DNA of 64,000 nucleotides from Vreelandella piezotolerans (GTDB taxonomy: Bacteria > Pseudomonadota > Gammaproteobacteria > Pseudomonadales > Halomonadaceae): contig NZ_CP048602.1 in assembly GCF_012427705.1 (NCBI RefSeq), forward strand, positions 3,782,001 to 3,846,000, written 5' to 3'. The position numbers and the translations under genes are program-made. The notes under the pieces were generated by a model. It had not been told where the DNA came from. It did not search any database and worked only from the letters and a program-made list of their open reading frames with translations. Below are positions 17,416-26,494 of this stretch, piece by piece (within the stretch, counting starts at the first letter, position 1; each line of letters starts with the position of its first letter).

Positions 17416-17688
17416 ATGCGCAAACCTGAACTCGCTGCCGCGATTGCTGAAAGTGCTGACCTGTCCAAAGACAAAGCGGGACAAGTGCTCAACGTCATTC
17501 TGGACGAAATCACCAACAGCGTCGCCAAGGGCGAAGACGTCGCCTTGATCGGTTTTGGCACCTTTACCGTTCGCGAGCGCGCTGCCCGCACCGGTAAAAA
17601 CCCGCAAACCGGCGCACCGCTGCAGATTCCGGCCAGCAAAAACGTGGCATTCAAGCCAGGCAAAGCGCTCAAGGACGCCGTTTCCTAA
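17416..17688 (+). CDS. hup: DNA-binding protein HU
   Basis: A 90-residue nucleoid protein of the HU/IHF family. The helical dimerisation half (residues 1-42) is followed by the beta arm with GFGTFTVRERAARTGKNPQTG and the proline-containing tip LQIPASKNVAFKPGK. A clear ribosome site (AAGGGAG) precedes the ATG. It bends and compacts DNA as a dimer. The stop codon overlaps the next start by one base. Confidence 0.95.
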   Translation: MRKPELAAAIAESADLSKDKAGQVLNVILDEITNSVAKGEDVALIGFGTFTVRERAARTGKNPQTGAPLQIPASKNVAFKPGKALKDAVS

Positions 17689-18044
17689 TGAAGCTTTCGC
17701 TGACGCTGTGGCTGCTGGGCTTTATGCTCAAGCGAGCCCTGCGCCGCAAGCCGCGCTTTCGTGAGCAGCTCGAGCGCATGCGCGGCCTGGACTGGGGTGT
17801 CGCTACGGAAGACTTAAGCACCGCCCGCTACTACCGGATGGCGCCTAACGGCATCACCACCGGCAAGGGGTTGCCCGTCGATCTAGATCTTGAGCTGCGC
17901 TTTCGCGATCAAGACGCGGCGCTGCGTATTCTCAAGAAGCCTACCCAGCAGGCGTTTCTGGACGGCATGGTGGCAGGAGACGTCCGCCTCGTCGGCGACT
18001 CCTCCGATATGAACAAGCTGCAAAAATTGTTGAAGTATTTGTAG
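17688..18044 (+). CDS. SCP2-like small protein, translationally coupled to HU
   Basis: A 118-residue protein. The N terminus is a short hydrophobic helix followed by basic residues (about 1-25), so it may be membrane-associated. The rest has the shape of an SCP2 sterol-carrier-like domain: the FLDGMVAGDVRLVGD stretch resembles the SCP2 strand-helix, ending KLQKLLKYL. The assignment to that family is tentative. Its ATG overlaps the HU stop codon (TAATG), which implies coupling, although HU itself is much more strongly expressed. Confidence 0.7.
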   Translation: MKLSLTLWLLGFMLKRALRRKPRFREQLERMRGLDWGVATEDLSTARYYRMAPNGITTGKGLPVDLDLELRFRDQDAALRILKKPTQQAFLDGMVAGDVRLVGDSSDMNKLQKLLKYL

Positions 18045-18106
18045 CAAGCTTTGCGGCATGGAACGAACAGTCAAGGGGCAATCCCGCAGAGGTATAACGG
18101 CTATCG

Positions 18107-19045
18107 ATGGACATACCTCATCAACGCTTAGTGTACTTCCGCGTTACCCTGGAATCTGGTTCTGTGCGCCGAGCGGCAGCGCGCTTGGATATCGCTCCCT
18201 CGGCCGTCAGCAGGCAAATTGCGCTGCTGGAAGAGGCCCTGGGTGCGACGCTCATGGAGCGCCAGCGCGACGGCATCTCACCTACTCCCGTAGGTGAGAT
18301 GCTGCTTGAGTATTGTGAACGTCGTGGCGCCCTCGATGAAGGATTCATTGCCTCGCTGGAGTCCTATCAGCGCATGGAGACCGGCAAGATATCCCTGACC
18401 GTTGGCGAAGGGTTTGTCAGCGACTTGGTGGCTTCTCCTCTGCATGAGTTCACTCAACGCTATGCGGGCATTCAGCTCGACATCCACACGGCGGGTACCT
18501 CGGGCATCATCGAGGCGGTGGTGGGCGATCACAGCCACATTGGCTTGATGTTCCATGAGCGTACTCATCCCCAACTTCGTTTCTGGGCCTCCAGCCCGCA
18601 GCCGCTGATGGCGATTCTCTCGCCCAGTCATCCCTTGACCTGCCAAGCCACCCCGCTCACGCTAACTCAGCTTAGCGATCAGCCGATGGCCATGTGGGAT
18701 ACCACCCATGGCGTGCGTCAAATGGTCGATCAAGCTTTCCAGCAGGCTCGCATTGCCCCCCGCATGGCGATGAACACCAACTCCATGGTGATTCTGGCGC
18801 AATATGTCCGCAGCGGCATGGGCATTACCCTGCTGCCCGCGTTTGCCGTCGCCCACGACCTGGAAGTGGGAACGCTGGTAGCACGCCCCGTCGATCACCC
18901 GCTATTTCAGCGCTCTCAGGCCCACATGGTCACCCGTGTAGGGCGCCAACAGCCCAAGGCCAGCATCCTGCTACTGCGCCATCTACAGCGCTGGATGCAA
19001 GCCTTCCGCGACCCGGCGTTAGATCAGCCGACGCCACTGCCATAA
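18107..19045 (+). CDS. LysR-family transcriptional regulator
   Basis: A 312-residue LysR regulator: winged helix at residues 1-62 (GSVRRAAARLDIAPSAVSRQIALLEEALG) followed by the periplasmic-binding-protein-like effector domain from about 90 to 295. It is convergent with the aldehyde dehydrogenase operon and overlaps its 3' end by 22 bases. This is not the usual divergent LysR layout, but it is the only regulator beside that operon. The effector is unknown. Confidence 0.88.
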   Translation: MDIPHQRLVYFRVTLESGSVRRAAARLDIAPSAVSRQIALLEEALGATLMERQRDGISPTPVGEMLLEYCERRGALDEGFIASLESYQRMETGKISLTVGEGFVSDLVASPLHEFTQRYAGIQLDIHTAGTSGIIEAVVGDHSHIGLMFHERTHPQLRFWASSPQPLMAILSPSHPLTCQATPLTLTQLSDQPMAMWDTTHGVRQMVDQAFQQARIAPRMAMNTNSMVILAQYVRSGMGITLLPAFAVAHDLEVGTLVARPVDHPLFQRSQAHMVTRVGRQQPKASILLLRHLQRWMQAFRDPALDQPTPLP

Positions 19046-20574
19046 CCAAACGCCACGCTGGCTTCTGGCGCGGTTTCCACCCAGACGCTTTGTGGCACGG
19101 TGTATTCGCGTAGGCCATCCAACCCGCTGGAGCGACCAAAACCGCTGTCACCAAAGCCACCGAACGGTGACATCACGCTGATGGCCTTGTAGCTATTGAT
19201 CCATACCGTGCCAGCACGCAGCTGACCGGCCACACGATGTGCCCGCGCCACGTCCTGGCTCCATACCGCCCCTGCCAAACCAAAGCGGGTGTCGTTCGCC
19301 AATCGAATGGCTTCCTCTTTATTGTCAAAGGCCATCGCGACGAGCACTGGCCCAAAGACCTCTTGTTGGGCAATCTCCATATCAGGGGTGACATCCACCA
19401 GCACGGTAGGCGCGATAAAATAGCCCTGGGCGTCGTCAGGCAAACCTTCAGGACGTTTGCCACCCGTCAGCACTCTCGCGCCTTGCGCTTCTGCGGCCTC
19501 GATCATGCGCGTTACCTGCTCGAATTGACGACGATTCTGCAGCGGCCCCATACGGGTGGCTTCATCGCTGGGCAGGCCCACGTGAATCTGCTCCGCCGCG
19601 CGAGCCAAACGCGTAGTGACTTGCTCAAATACCGAACGCTCGATCAACAGGCGCGATCCTGCCACACAGCTTTGGCCCGCCGCCGCAAAGATGGCCGCCT
19701 GGGCGCCAGCTACCGCTTCGTCTAACTTGGCATCGGCAAACACGATATTGGCGGATTTACCGCCCAGTTCTAATACGCTGGGCACCAGGCGGCGGGCCCC
19801 CGCCTCGGCAATCATCCGTCCACTTTGGGGCGAGCCGACAAATACCAATTTGCCTATGGCGGGATGGTCGGTCAGCGCCGCGCCGGTCGTTTTGCCTAGC
19901 CCGTTGACGATATTGATCAACCCCTTAGGTAGCCCACCACGTTCGAGTTGTTTGGCAATCACGACCGAGGTGAAAGGGGTCAGCTCGGAAGGTTTCAGCA
20001 CCACCCCGTTGCCCGCCGCCATGGCCGGTGCCAGCTGCCAGGCACAGGTGAACATCGGCGCGTTCCAGGGCGTGATCTGCCCCACCACTCCATAGGGCAC
20101 GTGGCGCACATAGTTAAGATGCGAGGTAGGCACTGGAATGACCTCGCCGTGCTGCTTGTCGCACCAGCCCGCGTAGTATTCGAACATCTCGCGCACTTTG
20201 CCTACTTCGGCCCGGCAGTCACGAATGGGCTTACCGGCCACCACGCTTTCTAACTGCGCCAGCGCTTCTTCATGGCCCTCTAGCGCACGTATGGCAGCAT
20301 TCATGCGCCGCCCACGCTCGCTGGCGGTCAGCGCCATCCATTCGCGTTGCCCCCGCTGCGCCGCTTGTGTCGCCCGCTCAATCAAGCCCGCACCCGCATC
20401 GCGGTAGCTGACCAGCGCATCCCCCGTCGCCGGGTTGATCAGCGTGATCTCTTCACCTTCTCCGGCCACCAGATCACCATCGATCCAGTTGCTCAACGGC
20501 GTTTTTGCCGCTAACCCAAAGCCGTTTAGGAGTGCGGCAAGCTGGTCGCTGGCGTGTTGGCTAAGTGAATTCAT
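19024..20574 (-). CDS. NAD(P)-dependent aldehyde dehydrogenase
   Basis: A full-length ALDH-superfamily enzyme of 516 residues that oxidises an aldehyde to its acid. The NAD loop GQITPWNAPMFTCAWQLAPA, the catalytic Glu in LELGGKSANIVF, the catalytic Cys in GQSCVAGSR and the C-terminal GGFGDSGFGR signature are all present. It overlaps the upstream reductase gene by four bases (20571-20574), so the two are translated together. Substrate cannot be read; the context (beta-hydroxyacid dehydrogenase, amidohydrolase, transporter) suggests catabolism of a small organic acid or amide. Its 3' end runs into the LysR gene. Confidence 0.9.
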   Translation of the reverse strand: MNSLSQHASDQLAALLNGFGLAAKTPLSNWIDGDLVAGEGEEITLINPATGDALVSYRDAGAGLIERATQAAQRGQREWMALTASERGRRMNAAIRALEGHEEALAQLESVVAGKPIRDCRAEVGKVREMFEYYAGWCDKQHGEVIPVPTSHLNYVRHVPYGVVGQITPWNAPMFTCAWQLAPAMAAGNGVVLKPSELTPFTSVVIAKQLERGGLPKGLINIVNGLGKTTGAALTDHPAIGKLVFVGSPQSGRMIAEAGARRLVPSVLELGGKSANIVFADAKLDEAVAGAQAAIFAAAGQSCVAGSRLLIERSVFEQVTTRLARAAEQIHVGLPSDEATRMGPLQNRRQFEQVTRMIEAAEAQGARVLTGGKRPEGLPDDAQGYFIAPTVLVDVTPDMEIAQQEVFGPVLVAMAFDNKEEAIRLANDTRFGLAGAVWSQDVARAHRVAGQLRAGTVWINSYKAISVMSPFGGFGDSGFGRSSGLDGLREYTVPQSVWVETAPEASVAFGYGSGVG

Positions 20575-21476
20575 TGGTTACCCTCCGCTTGGCTGGCACG
20601 GGCTAAAATCGGCGTGGTGATATGGTTGAAGTCATCGCTATCGGTGGGCTGTTCGGTGTTGTCGTGCCAAGCATCGACAACCATTTGTAGCAGCGGTAAA
20701 GGAAGGCCCAACTGCTCAGCCGCCTCCCGCGCCAGGCGCAGGTCTTTACGCATCAATCCCGTGGTAAAGCCAGAGTCGAAGCGCTCGCTCAGCACCCACT
20801 CGGGGAAATTCACCTCACTGATAGCGCTACGCCCGGAGCCGCTATTGATGCCTGCCAGACAAGCAGCGGGGTCAACACCGGCTTGGGCGGCCATGGCAAC
20901 TGCCTCGGCGGTCGTGATCAGGTGCGCCGCACACAGGTAGTTATTGGCCAGTTTCACCACATGGCCGCTGCCTGGGCCACCCACATGGGTGCATTTGGCG
21001 GACATCGCCTCCAACATCGGCCTGACCCGTTCAATGGTGGTTTCATCGCCGCCTAGCAGCATGCCTAGCTTGCCGCTGGCCGCCCCTTTGGGGCCGCCGC
21101 TGACCGGGGCATCCAGCCAATGAAGCCCTGCGGCCATCACTTTTTCAGCCAATTCACGACTCATGGCAGGGTCACTGGTAGAGGTATCGACAATCACACT
21201 GCCCCGAGGCGCCCGCGCGAGTAAACCAGGGGAGGTTTCAAGCACCTCACGCACATGGGCTGAGGTCGGCAGCGATAGAAGGTAGACATCACTGGCTGGT
21301 AGGGCATCAGGCGTCACAACATTCAAGCCAAGTGATGCGAGCTTGGTACGCGCGGCGTCAAAGACATCCGTGCCGGTTACAGCAAACCCTGCTGCTTTAA
21401 GCGTGAGCGCCATATTGCCGCCCATCTGTCCCAACCCAATCACCGTCAACGATAAAGACCTTGAGGTTTGAGGCAT
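20571..21476 (-). CDS. NAD(P)-dependent beta-hydroxyacid dehydrogenase (3-hydroxyisobutyrate / tartronate semialdehyde reductase family)
   Basis: A roughly 300-residue enzyme with the N-terminal dinucleotide fold VIGLGQMGGNMA, the substrate signature DAPVSGGPKGAASGKL near residue 125, and the catalytic Lys in GPGSGHVVKLANNYL near 175. These enzymes interconvert a beta-hydroxyacid and its semialdehyde. An ATG at 21476 follows AAGGAG at good spacing; a GTG one codon earlier is possible. The downstream aldehyde dehydrogenase could oxidise the semialdehyde it makes. Which hydroxyacid is used is unknown. Confidence 0.87.
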   Translation of the reverse strand: MPQTSRSLSLTVIGLGQMGGNMALTLKAAGFAVTGTDVFDAARTKLASLGLNVVTPDALPASDVYLLSLPTSAHVREVLETSPGLLARAPRGSVIVDTSTSDPAMSRELAEKVMAAGLHWLDAPVSGGPKGAASGKLGMLLGGDETTIERVRPMLEAMSAKCTHVGGPGSGHVVKLANNYLCAAHLITTAEAVAMAAQAGVDPAACLAGINSGSGRSAISEVNFPEWVLSERFDSGFTTGLMRKDLRLAREAAEQLGLPLPLLQMVVDAWHDNTEQPTDSDDFNHITTPILARASQAEGNQ

Positions 21477-21579
21477 CACAAAACTCCTTACAGTGCAGAA
21501 AACGCTGAATGCTGGGTAGACGCTCCCCTACCCAGTGGGCATAAGGAAGCGAATAACGCGAGTTAAACCGTTTGGCTAT

Positions 21580-22737
21580 TTAGACCAAGAGCGCTTTGAC
21601 CAACTCCACCCAGTAGCGCGTTCCTAGCGGCAATAGCGCATCGTTAAAATCGTAGTGGGGGTTATGCAGCGACGCCGAGTCCTCACCGTTGCCCATCCAG
21701 ATGTAAGCACCGGGCCGTTCGGCAAGCAGGAACGAGAAATCTTCGGACGCCATGCTAGGTGGCGGGTTACGCAACACATTTTCTTGGCCTAGCAAGCCCG
21801 CTAATACCGTTGCGCAGTGCTGGGCATGCGCTGGCGTATTGATCGTGGCGGGGTAGCAACGCTGGTAATCCAGCTCAACGGCTAAACCATGGAAGTCGGC
21901 CAAGCTAGCAATCGCCTGTTTGAAACGCGCTTCTAGGCGTTCTTTCAGCGCCATATCGAAACAGCGTAGCGTGCCGCGCAGCGCCACCTGCTCGGGAATC
22001 ACATTGAACGTGTCTCCCCCGTTGATGCTGGTCACACTCAGCACCGCCGATTTATCCGGTGGCGTTTCACGGCTTATCAGGCCTTGCAGTTGGCTGATCA
22101 GTTGGCAACTCGCCAGCACCGTATCAATGCCTAGATGCGGCATCGCTGCATGGCAGCCTTTACCGGTCAATGTCAGGCTGAAAATATCAAACGCGGCCAT
22201 GACGTCGGTATCGTGCACCGCTGCCACACCAACGGGCAGCCCAGGCCAGTTGTGCAGGCCGTACACCGCGTCCATCGGAAAGCGCTCGAACAGGCCGTCC
22301 TCCACCATGGCACGGCCACCGCCTTCGTTCTCTTCGGCGGGTTGGAAGATGAACACCACCCGCCCTTTGAAGTCGGGCTGCTGCTTCAGCGCCCAGGCCG
22401 CCCCCAGCAACATCGTGGTATGGCCGTCGTGACCGCAGGCGTGCATCTTGCCCGGCGTCTGCGAGGCGTAGGCAAGCCCGGTCTCTTCACGGATATCCAG
22501 GGCATCGATATCGGCCCGAAGGCCGATCGTTTTACCTTCACCCTGCTGACCGTCTAACGCGGCGACCACGCCCGTTCCAGCGATTCCAGTGGTCACTTCA
22601 AAGCCCCACTCACCGAGCAGCGCGGCGATACGTGCACTCGTGCGCTGCTCCTCGAACGCCGTTTCCGGATGCTGGTGGAAATCGTGTCGCCAAGCGGTGA
22701 GTTCTTTACTATCAGGCAAGGGTATTGACGTCGCCAT
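21580..22737 (-). CDS. M20 family amidohydrolase (hippurate-hydrolase/IAA-amino-acid-hydrolase type)
   Basis: A 385-residue zinc amidohydrolase of peptidase family M20D. WRHDFHQHPETAFEE at residues 15-30 is the family opening. The metal ligands are in MHACGHDGHTTMLL near 100 and EENEGGG near 137, with further ligands in the dimerisation insert and a His near the C terminus (LHNPHYDFND). It would cleave an N-acyl amino acid or a related amide in the cytoplasm. It follows the two membrane genes by 12 bases, suggesting that they import its substrate. The 100-base gap after it may hold an internal promoter. Confidence 0.9.
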   Translation of the reverse strand: MATSIPLPDSKELTAWRHDFHQHPETAFEEQRTSARIAALLGEWGFEVTTGIAGTGVVAALDGQQGEGKTIGLRADIDALDIREETGLAYASQTPGKMHACGHDGHTTMLLGAAWALKQQPDFKGRVVFIFQPAEENEGGGRAMVEDGLFERFPMDAVYGLHNWPGLPVGVAAVHDTDVMAAFDIFSLTLTGKGCHAAMPHLGIDTVLASCQLISQLQGLISRETPPDKSAVLSVTSINGGDTFNVIPEQVALRGTLRCFDMALKERLEARFKQAIASLADFHGLAVELDYQRCYPATINTPAHAQHCATVLAGLLGQENVLRNPPPSMASEDFSFLLAERPGAYIWMGNGEDSASLHNPHYDFNDALLPLGTRYWVELVKALLV

Positions 22738-22749
22738 GTTTTGTATTCC

Positions 22750-23244
22750 TTAAAGCATCACGTGAGCCACCACCGCCGACCCAATAAAGGTGCCGGTGAA
22801 GACGAGAAGGGCCACAATGACCAGCTTCCAGCCGGTCTGCTTGAACATCGAGAATTCACGGTGGGTCAGCGCTAGTCCGGCATACGCCAGTACGGGGGTG
22901 ACCACCGCCAAGAAATTCACCTCTGCCAACTGCCCAATGATCCAGCCGTTACCCGGAAAGACGGGGAGCGTCGCGATGATACTAATCAGCGAGACCCACG
23001 CCACACTAGGCAGATAAAAAGGGCATAGCCGCCCGACCACTAAGCCGATGATGACCATGACATACAAAATTAGCATGCCAGGCAGCGCATCCAACAAAGG
23101 CGAGCCGTTGACGATGTTGCTAAACCACGCCGCCACACAGACAGCCGCCAGCACAAGGGCTGTTTTACCTAGCTGCTGTTCGGGGCGCAGCTCTTTTAAT
23201 GCCTCAGCGTCGAACTGATCGACGGTGCTCTCATGAGTTTTCAT
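22750..23244 (-). CDS. small membrane protein, partner of the DUF3100 transporter
   Basis: A 164-residue membrane protein with a charged N terminus (1-28) and four or five hydrophobic segments: about 29-48, 53-70, 78-95, 108-128 and 140-163. It overlaps the DUF3100 gene upstream by 14 bases and precedes the M20 amidohydrolase by 12. It resembles the DUF340-type half-transporters I know from similar operons, but the assignment is tentative. Paired with the upstream protein it could complete one transporter encoded as two polypeptides. Confidence 0.7.
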   Translation of the reverse strand: MKTHESTVDQFDAEALKELRPEQQLGKTALVLAAVCVAAWFSNIVNGSPLLDALPGMLILYVMVIIGLVVGRLCPFYLPSVAWVSLISIIATLPVFPGNGWIIGQLAEVNFLAVVTPVLAYAGLALTHREFSMFKQTGWKLVIVALLVFTGTFIGSAVVAHVML

Positions 23245-24049
23245 GGCGAACCTCCTGACGGGTACCCTTCAAACGCGTAAACATCCACTCGGTGACCGGT
23301 AGCGCAATAAAGAGCGATACATACAATCCGGTGGCGTAGGTGAGCAGATTGCTGGCGCCGGCAAAGGCAAGCAGCTCATCTTTGGCGGCAGGGACGGCTT
23401 CTGCCAACGCTGCCGAGCATGCCGCTACCATGCTGCCACTGCCGACACCGCAGGCCATGGCCAGCGCGCGGATATCGAGGATATCTAGCGAGGCGATGTA
23501 GCCCGCCATCAGGGCAAAGTAGAGCGTACCGAACATAGTACCCACCACGTACACGCCCATAATGCCGATGCCTTCAGGGCTTCTTAGCCCGTAACGGTCT
23601 GAAATAATGGCAATGTTGGGTTCGCGGGCAATGGAGTAGGTCGCACCAATCGCTTCCCGGCCCATTTTGAGCACGAGTACCGCAAAGGGCAGCGCGATCA
23701 GCATGGTGCCAAGATTCCCCAGCTCTTGAAGAATCAGCGCAGGACCCGCCGCGATAATTTGCTCGATCGCTGGCCCAATGGTGGAGCCAAACTTGGCAAT
23801 GAACGGCAAAATGGCGATCAGAATGATGGGGCCCGCGGCATGACTCACCGGCTTGGGAATGGCCTTGCCCATTGCTGAAAAGAGATGAGGATTGAAGAGT
23901 ACGCCAATGATAAACGCGTAGAGGAGTGGTAATAGTAGTAATGTTCCCGGCCCAAGCGGAATCCGAATGATGCCGATCCACTCGGAAAACATCGACGTCA
24001 GTATCACCAGAAGATGTAGACGCCAGTCCAGCAGCAGTTTTAGATCCAT
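23231..24049 (-). CDS. DUF3100 family membrane protein (putative transporter)
   Basis: A 272-residue integral membrane protein of the DUF3100 family, with about eight hydrophobic segments and a conserved-looking GVGSGSMVAACSAALAEAVPA stretch near residue 210, which looks like a re-entrant or substrate-binding segment. It is the first gene of the minus-strand operon, overlapping the small membrane gene by 14 bases. The function of the family is not established; position beside an M20 amidohydrolase suggests uptake of an amide or N-acyl compound. The operon promoter should lie in 24050-24247, shared with the divergent yccS-like gene. Confidence 0.75.
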   Translation of the reverse strand: MDLKLLLDWRLHLLVILTSMFSEWIGIIRIPLGPGTLLLLPLLYAFIIGVLFNPHLFSAMGKAIPKPVSHAAGPIILIAILPFIAKFGSTIGPAIEQIIAAGPALILQELGNLGTMLIALPFAVLVLKMGREAIGATYSIAREPNIAIISDRYGLRSPEGIGIMGVYVVGTMFGTLYFALMAGYIASLDILDIRALAMACGVGSGSMVAACSAALAEAVPAAKDELLAFAGASNLLTYATGLYVSLFIALPVTEWMFTRLKGTRQEVRHENS

Positions 24050-24247
24050 GGGAGTGATCCTATTTTTTTTAGAGTCACTCCGAGTATCGAAAGGTTACTG
24101 TTTCAATCATAGCGTTTTGGTGCACTAATTTTTAGAACACATGGCCGCGATAGCATTAGCGTTGATAGGTCAAGAGCGACATCATCGTTGCGATGCCTCT
24201 ATACTAACCAAGACTAAAGTCTAACATCACTTGTCACACGAGCCTCT

Positions 24248-26455
24248 ATGCCCCTGACCCATTCCCTGCGCCGCCTTTGGACACTGGACAAGTTCGCTTA
24301 CAGCCTGCGGGTGTTCATCGCCTTCAGCGGGGCGCTGCTGTTGAGCGGGCTAGCGGGGGATGTGGCACTGGTCATTCCGCTATTTTTGGGCATCATTGCC
24401 AGTGCCCTCTCCGAGACCGACGATAGCTGGCAAGGGCGTTTGCAGGCACTGGTAGTGACGCTGCTCTGCTTTGCATCGGCGTCGTTCGTGGTGCAGTGGC
24501 TGTTTCCGTGGCCGTGGCTATTTGCGGTCGGCTTGGCGCTCTCTACCTTCACGCTGATCATGCTGGGGGCGATTGGCCAGCGCTACGCGACGATTGCCTC
24601 GGGTACGCTGATTCTGTCGATCTACTCCATGATCAATATCGAGCAGCACGGTGGCGTGGATGAAGACGTCGCCTCGCGCCAGCTGCTGCTTTTGGCCGGA
24701 GCGGCCTGGTACGGCGCGATTTCCGTGGTGTGGTGTGCACTGTTCTCCCGCCAGCCGGTCAAGCAGAGCATGGCGCGGGTCTACAAAGCCCTGGGGGAGT
24801 TCTTGATCTTGAAGTCGGCGCTGTTCGAGCCGGTACGCGGTGTGGATGTCGAAGCTCGCCGCGTGGCATTAGCACGGCAGAACGGCCAAGTGGTGGAGGC
24901 GCTCAACCAAGCCAAGGAGATGATTTTTCGCCGCCTGGAGGGCCAGCGCGGCAACCGTAAGCTCAACCGCTACCTGCAAATTTACTTTATCGCCCAGGAT
25001 ATCCACGAACGGGCCAGCTCCACCCACTACCCCTACAGCGCGCTTACTGACGCCTTTTTCCACCACGATGTGCTGTTTCGCTGCCAGCGGCTACTCGACC
25101 AGCAGGGCCGCGCCTGCCGCCAGCTGGCCAAATCGCTGCTGCTGAATCGCCCTTTTAGCCACGAGCAGAGCGAGCAGGCGCTAGCCGACCTGCGCGCCTC
25201 GATCGATAATCTGAGCGAGCGCGGCAAGCCCGAATGGCGGCCACTGATGCGCCCGTTGAATGCCTTAGCGGACAACCTCACCACGCTCGAGGCGCAGATT
25301 GCCAGCGCCCACAACCCGGATACCGACGACGAACGCCGGGATAGCGCGCTCTACGACCGCTCTCCTTCGAGTCTGCAGGAGGCCTGGAAACGGGTGCGGC
25401 TCAATATCACGCTAGGCTCGCCTACCTTTCGCCACGCGGTGCGCCTAACCACCGCGCTAGTGGCGGGCTATGGGCTGCTGCAATGGCTCGATCCCCAGCA
25501 AGGGTTCTGGATTTTGCTGACCACGCTGTTCGTATGTCGACCTAACTTTGCCACCACGCGGCGCTTTCTCTCCCAGCGGATAGTGGGCACGGTACTCGGG
25601 CTGGTGGCAGGCTGGGCCTCCATCAGCCTGTTTCCCCAGCCGCTAATCCAGAGCATGATTGCCGTGGCGGCGGGCGTGTCATTCTTTGCCAATCGTGAAA
25701 AGCATTACGTGATCGCCACGGCCTCGATCACCCTGCTGGTGCTGTGCAGTTTCAATCAGGTGGGGGATGGCTTCGACCTTATCTGGCCGCGGCTGTTCGA
25801 TACGTTGATCGGCTCGCTGATTGCGGGACTGGCGGTATTTTTCATTCTGCCGGACTGGCAGGGCCGCCGCCTCTACCGTGAGGCCGCCAAGGTGCTGACC
25901 AACCACCGCCGCTACTTGGACGAAATCGTCCACCAGTACGAAGAGGGCAAGCAGGACGACCTAGCTTACCGCTTGGCACGGCGCAATGCGCACAACGCGG
26001 ATGCGGCGCTCTCGACCCTGCTCACCAACATGCTCCACGAGCCAGGGCACTACCGGAAGCAGGATGCCGACAACGGGCTGCGCTTTTTGGTGCTCTCCAA
26101 CACGCTGCTCAGCCACCTCTCCGCGCTAGGTGCCCACCGCCACCGGCTGGCAGAGGATGAAGACGATGCCACCCTCGTGCCGCAGGCCAAGCGGATCAGC
26201 GCCTTACTGGAACAGCTAGCGGAACAGCTGGATAAACGCCTACCCGTGGAGCCGCTGACCGCGCCTGCCAACGAGCTGCTGAGCCAGCTAGGTGAGCACG
26301 GCGGCAGCGGAGAAGAGAATGCCATCACGCTCTATCGACCCATTCAAAGCCAGCTGCGCCTGATTGCCGAGCAGCTTGGCCCCTTGAGCGATGCCGCCCA
26401 TCGTTTGACCGATTCGAACGCAGAGTCGCTGCACGCCCTCGATACGGCCACGTGA
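24248..26455 (+). CDS. YccS-like FUSC family inner-membrane protein
   Basis: A 735-residue protein of the FUSC (fusaric acid resistance / aromatic acid exporter) superfamily, close to YccS in length and layout. Two hydrophobic blocks (about 20-165 and 390-540), each of five or six membrane segments, are separated and followed by cytoplasmic helical regions. Conserved stretches include WILLTTLFVCRPNFATTR near residue 420 and FFILPDWQGRRLYRE near 535. It is divergent from the DUF3100 operon and convergent with recG. Substrate unknown. Confidence 0.85.
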   Translation: MPLTHSLRRLWTLDKFAYSLRVFIAFSGALLLSGLAGDVALVIPLFLGIIASALSETDDSWQGRLQALVVTLLCFASASFVVQWLFPWPWLFAVGLALSTFTLIMLGAIGQRYATIASGTLILSIYSMINIEQHGGVDEDVASRQLLLLAGAAWYGAISVVWCALFSRQPVKQSMARVYKALGEFLILKSALFEPVRGVDVEARRVALARQNGQVVEALNQAKEMIFRRLEGQRGNRKLNRYLQIYFIAQDIHERASSTHYPYSALTDAFFHHDVLFRCQRLLDQQGRACRQLAKSLLLNRPFSHEQSEQALADLRASIDNLSERGKPEWRPLMRPLNALADNLTTLEAQIASAHNPDTDDERRDSALYDRSPSSLQEAWKRVRLNITLGSPTFRHAVRLTTALVAGYGLLQWLDPQQGFWILLTTLFVCRPNFATTRRFLSQRIVGTVLGLVAGWASISLFPQPLIQSMIAVAAGVSFFANREKHYVIATASITLLVLCSFNQVGDGFDLIWPRLFDTLIGSLIAGLAVFFILPDWQGRRLYREAAKVLTNHRRYLDEIVHQYEEGKQDDLAYRLARRNAHNADAALSTLLTNMLHEPGHYRKQDADNGLRFLVLSNTLLSHLSALGAHRHRLAEDEDDATLVPQAKRISALLEQLAEQLDKRLPVEPLTAPANELLSQLGEHGGSGEENAITLYRPIQSQLRLIAEQLGPLSDAAHRLTDSNAESLHALDTAT

Positions 26456-26494
26456 CCCTTGGCCACGCCTCGATGCCACTTCACTACACCGCCA

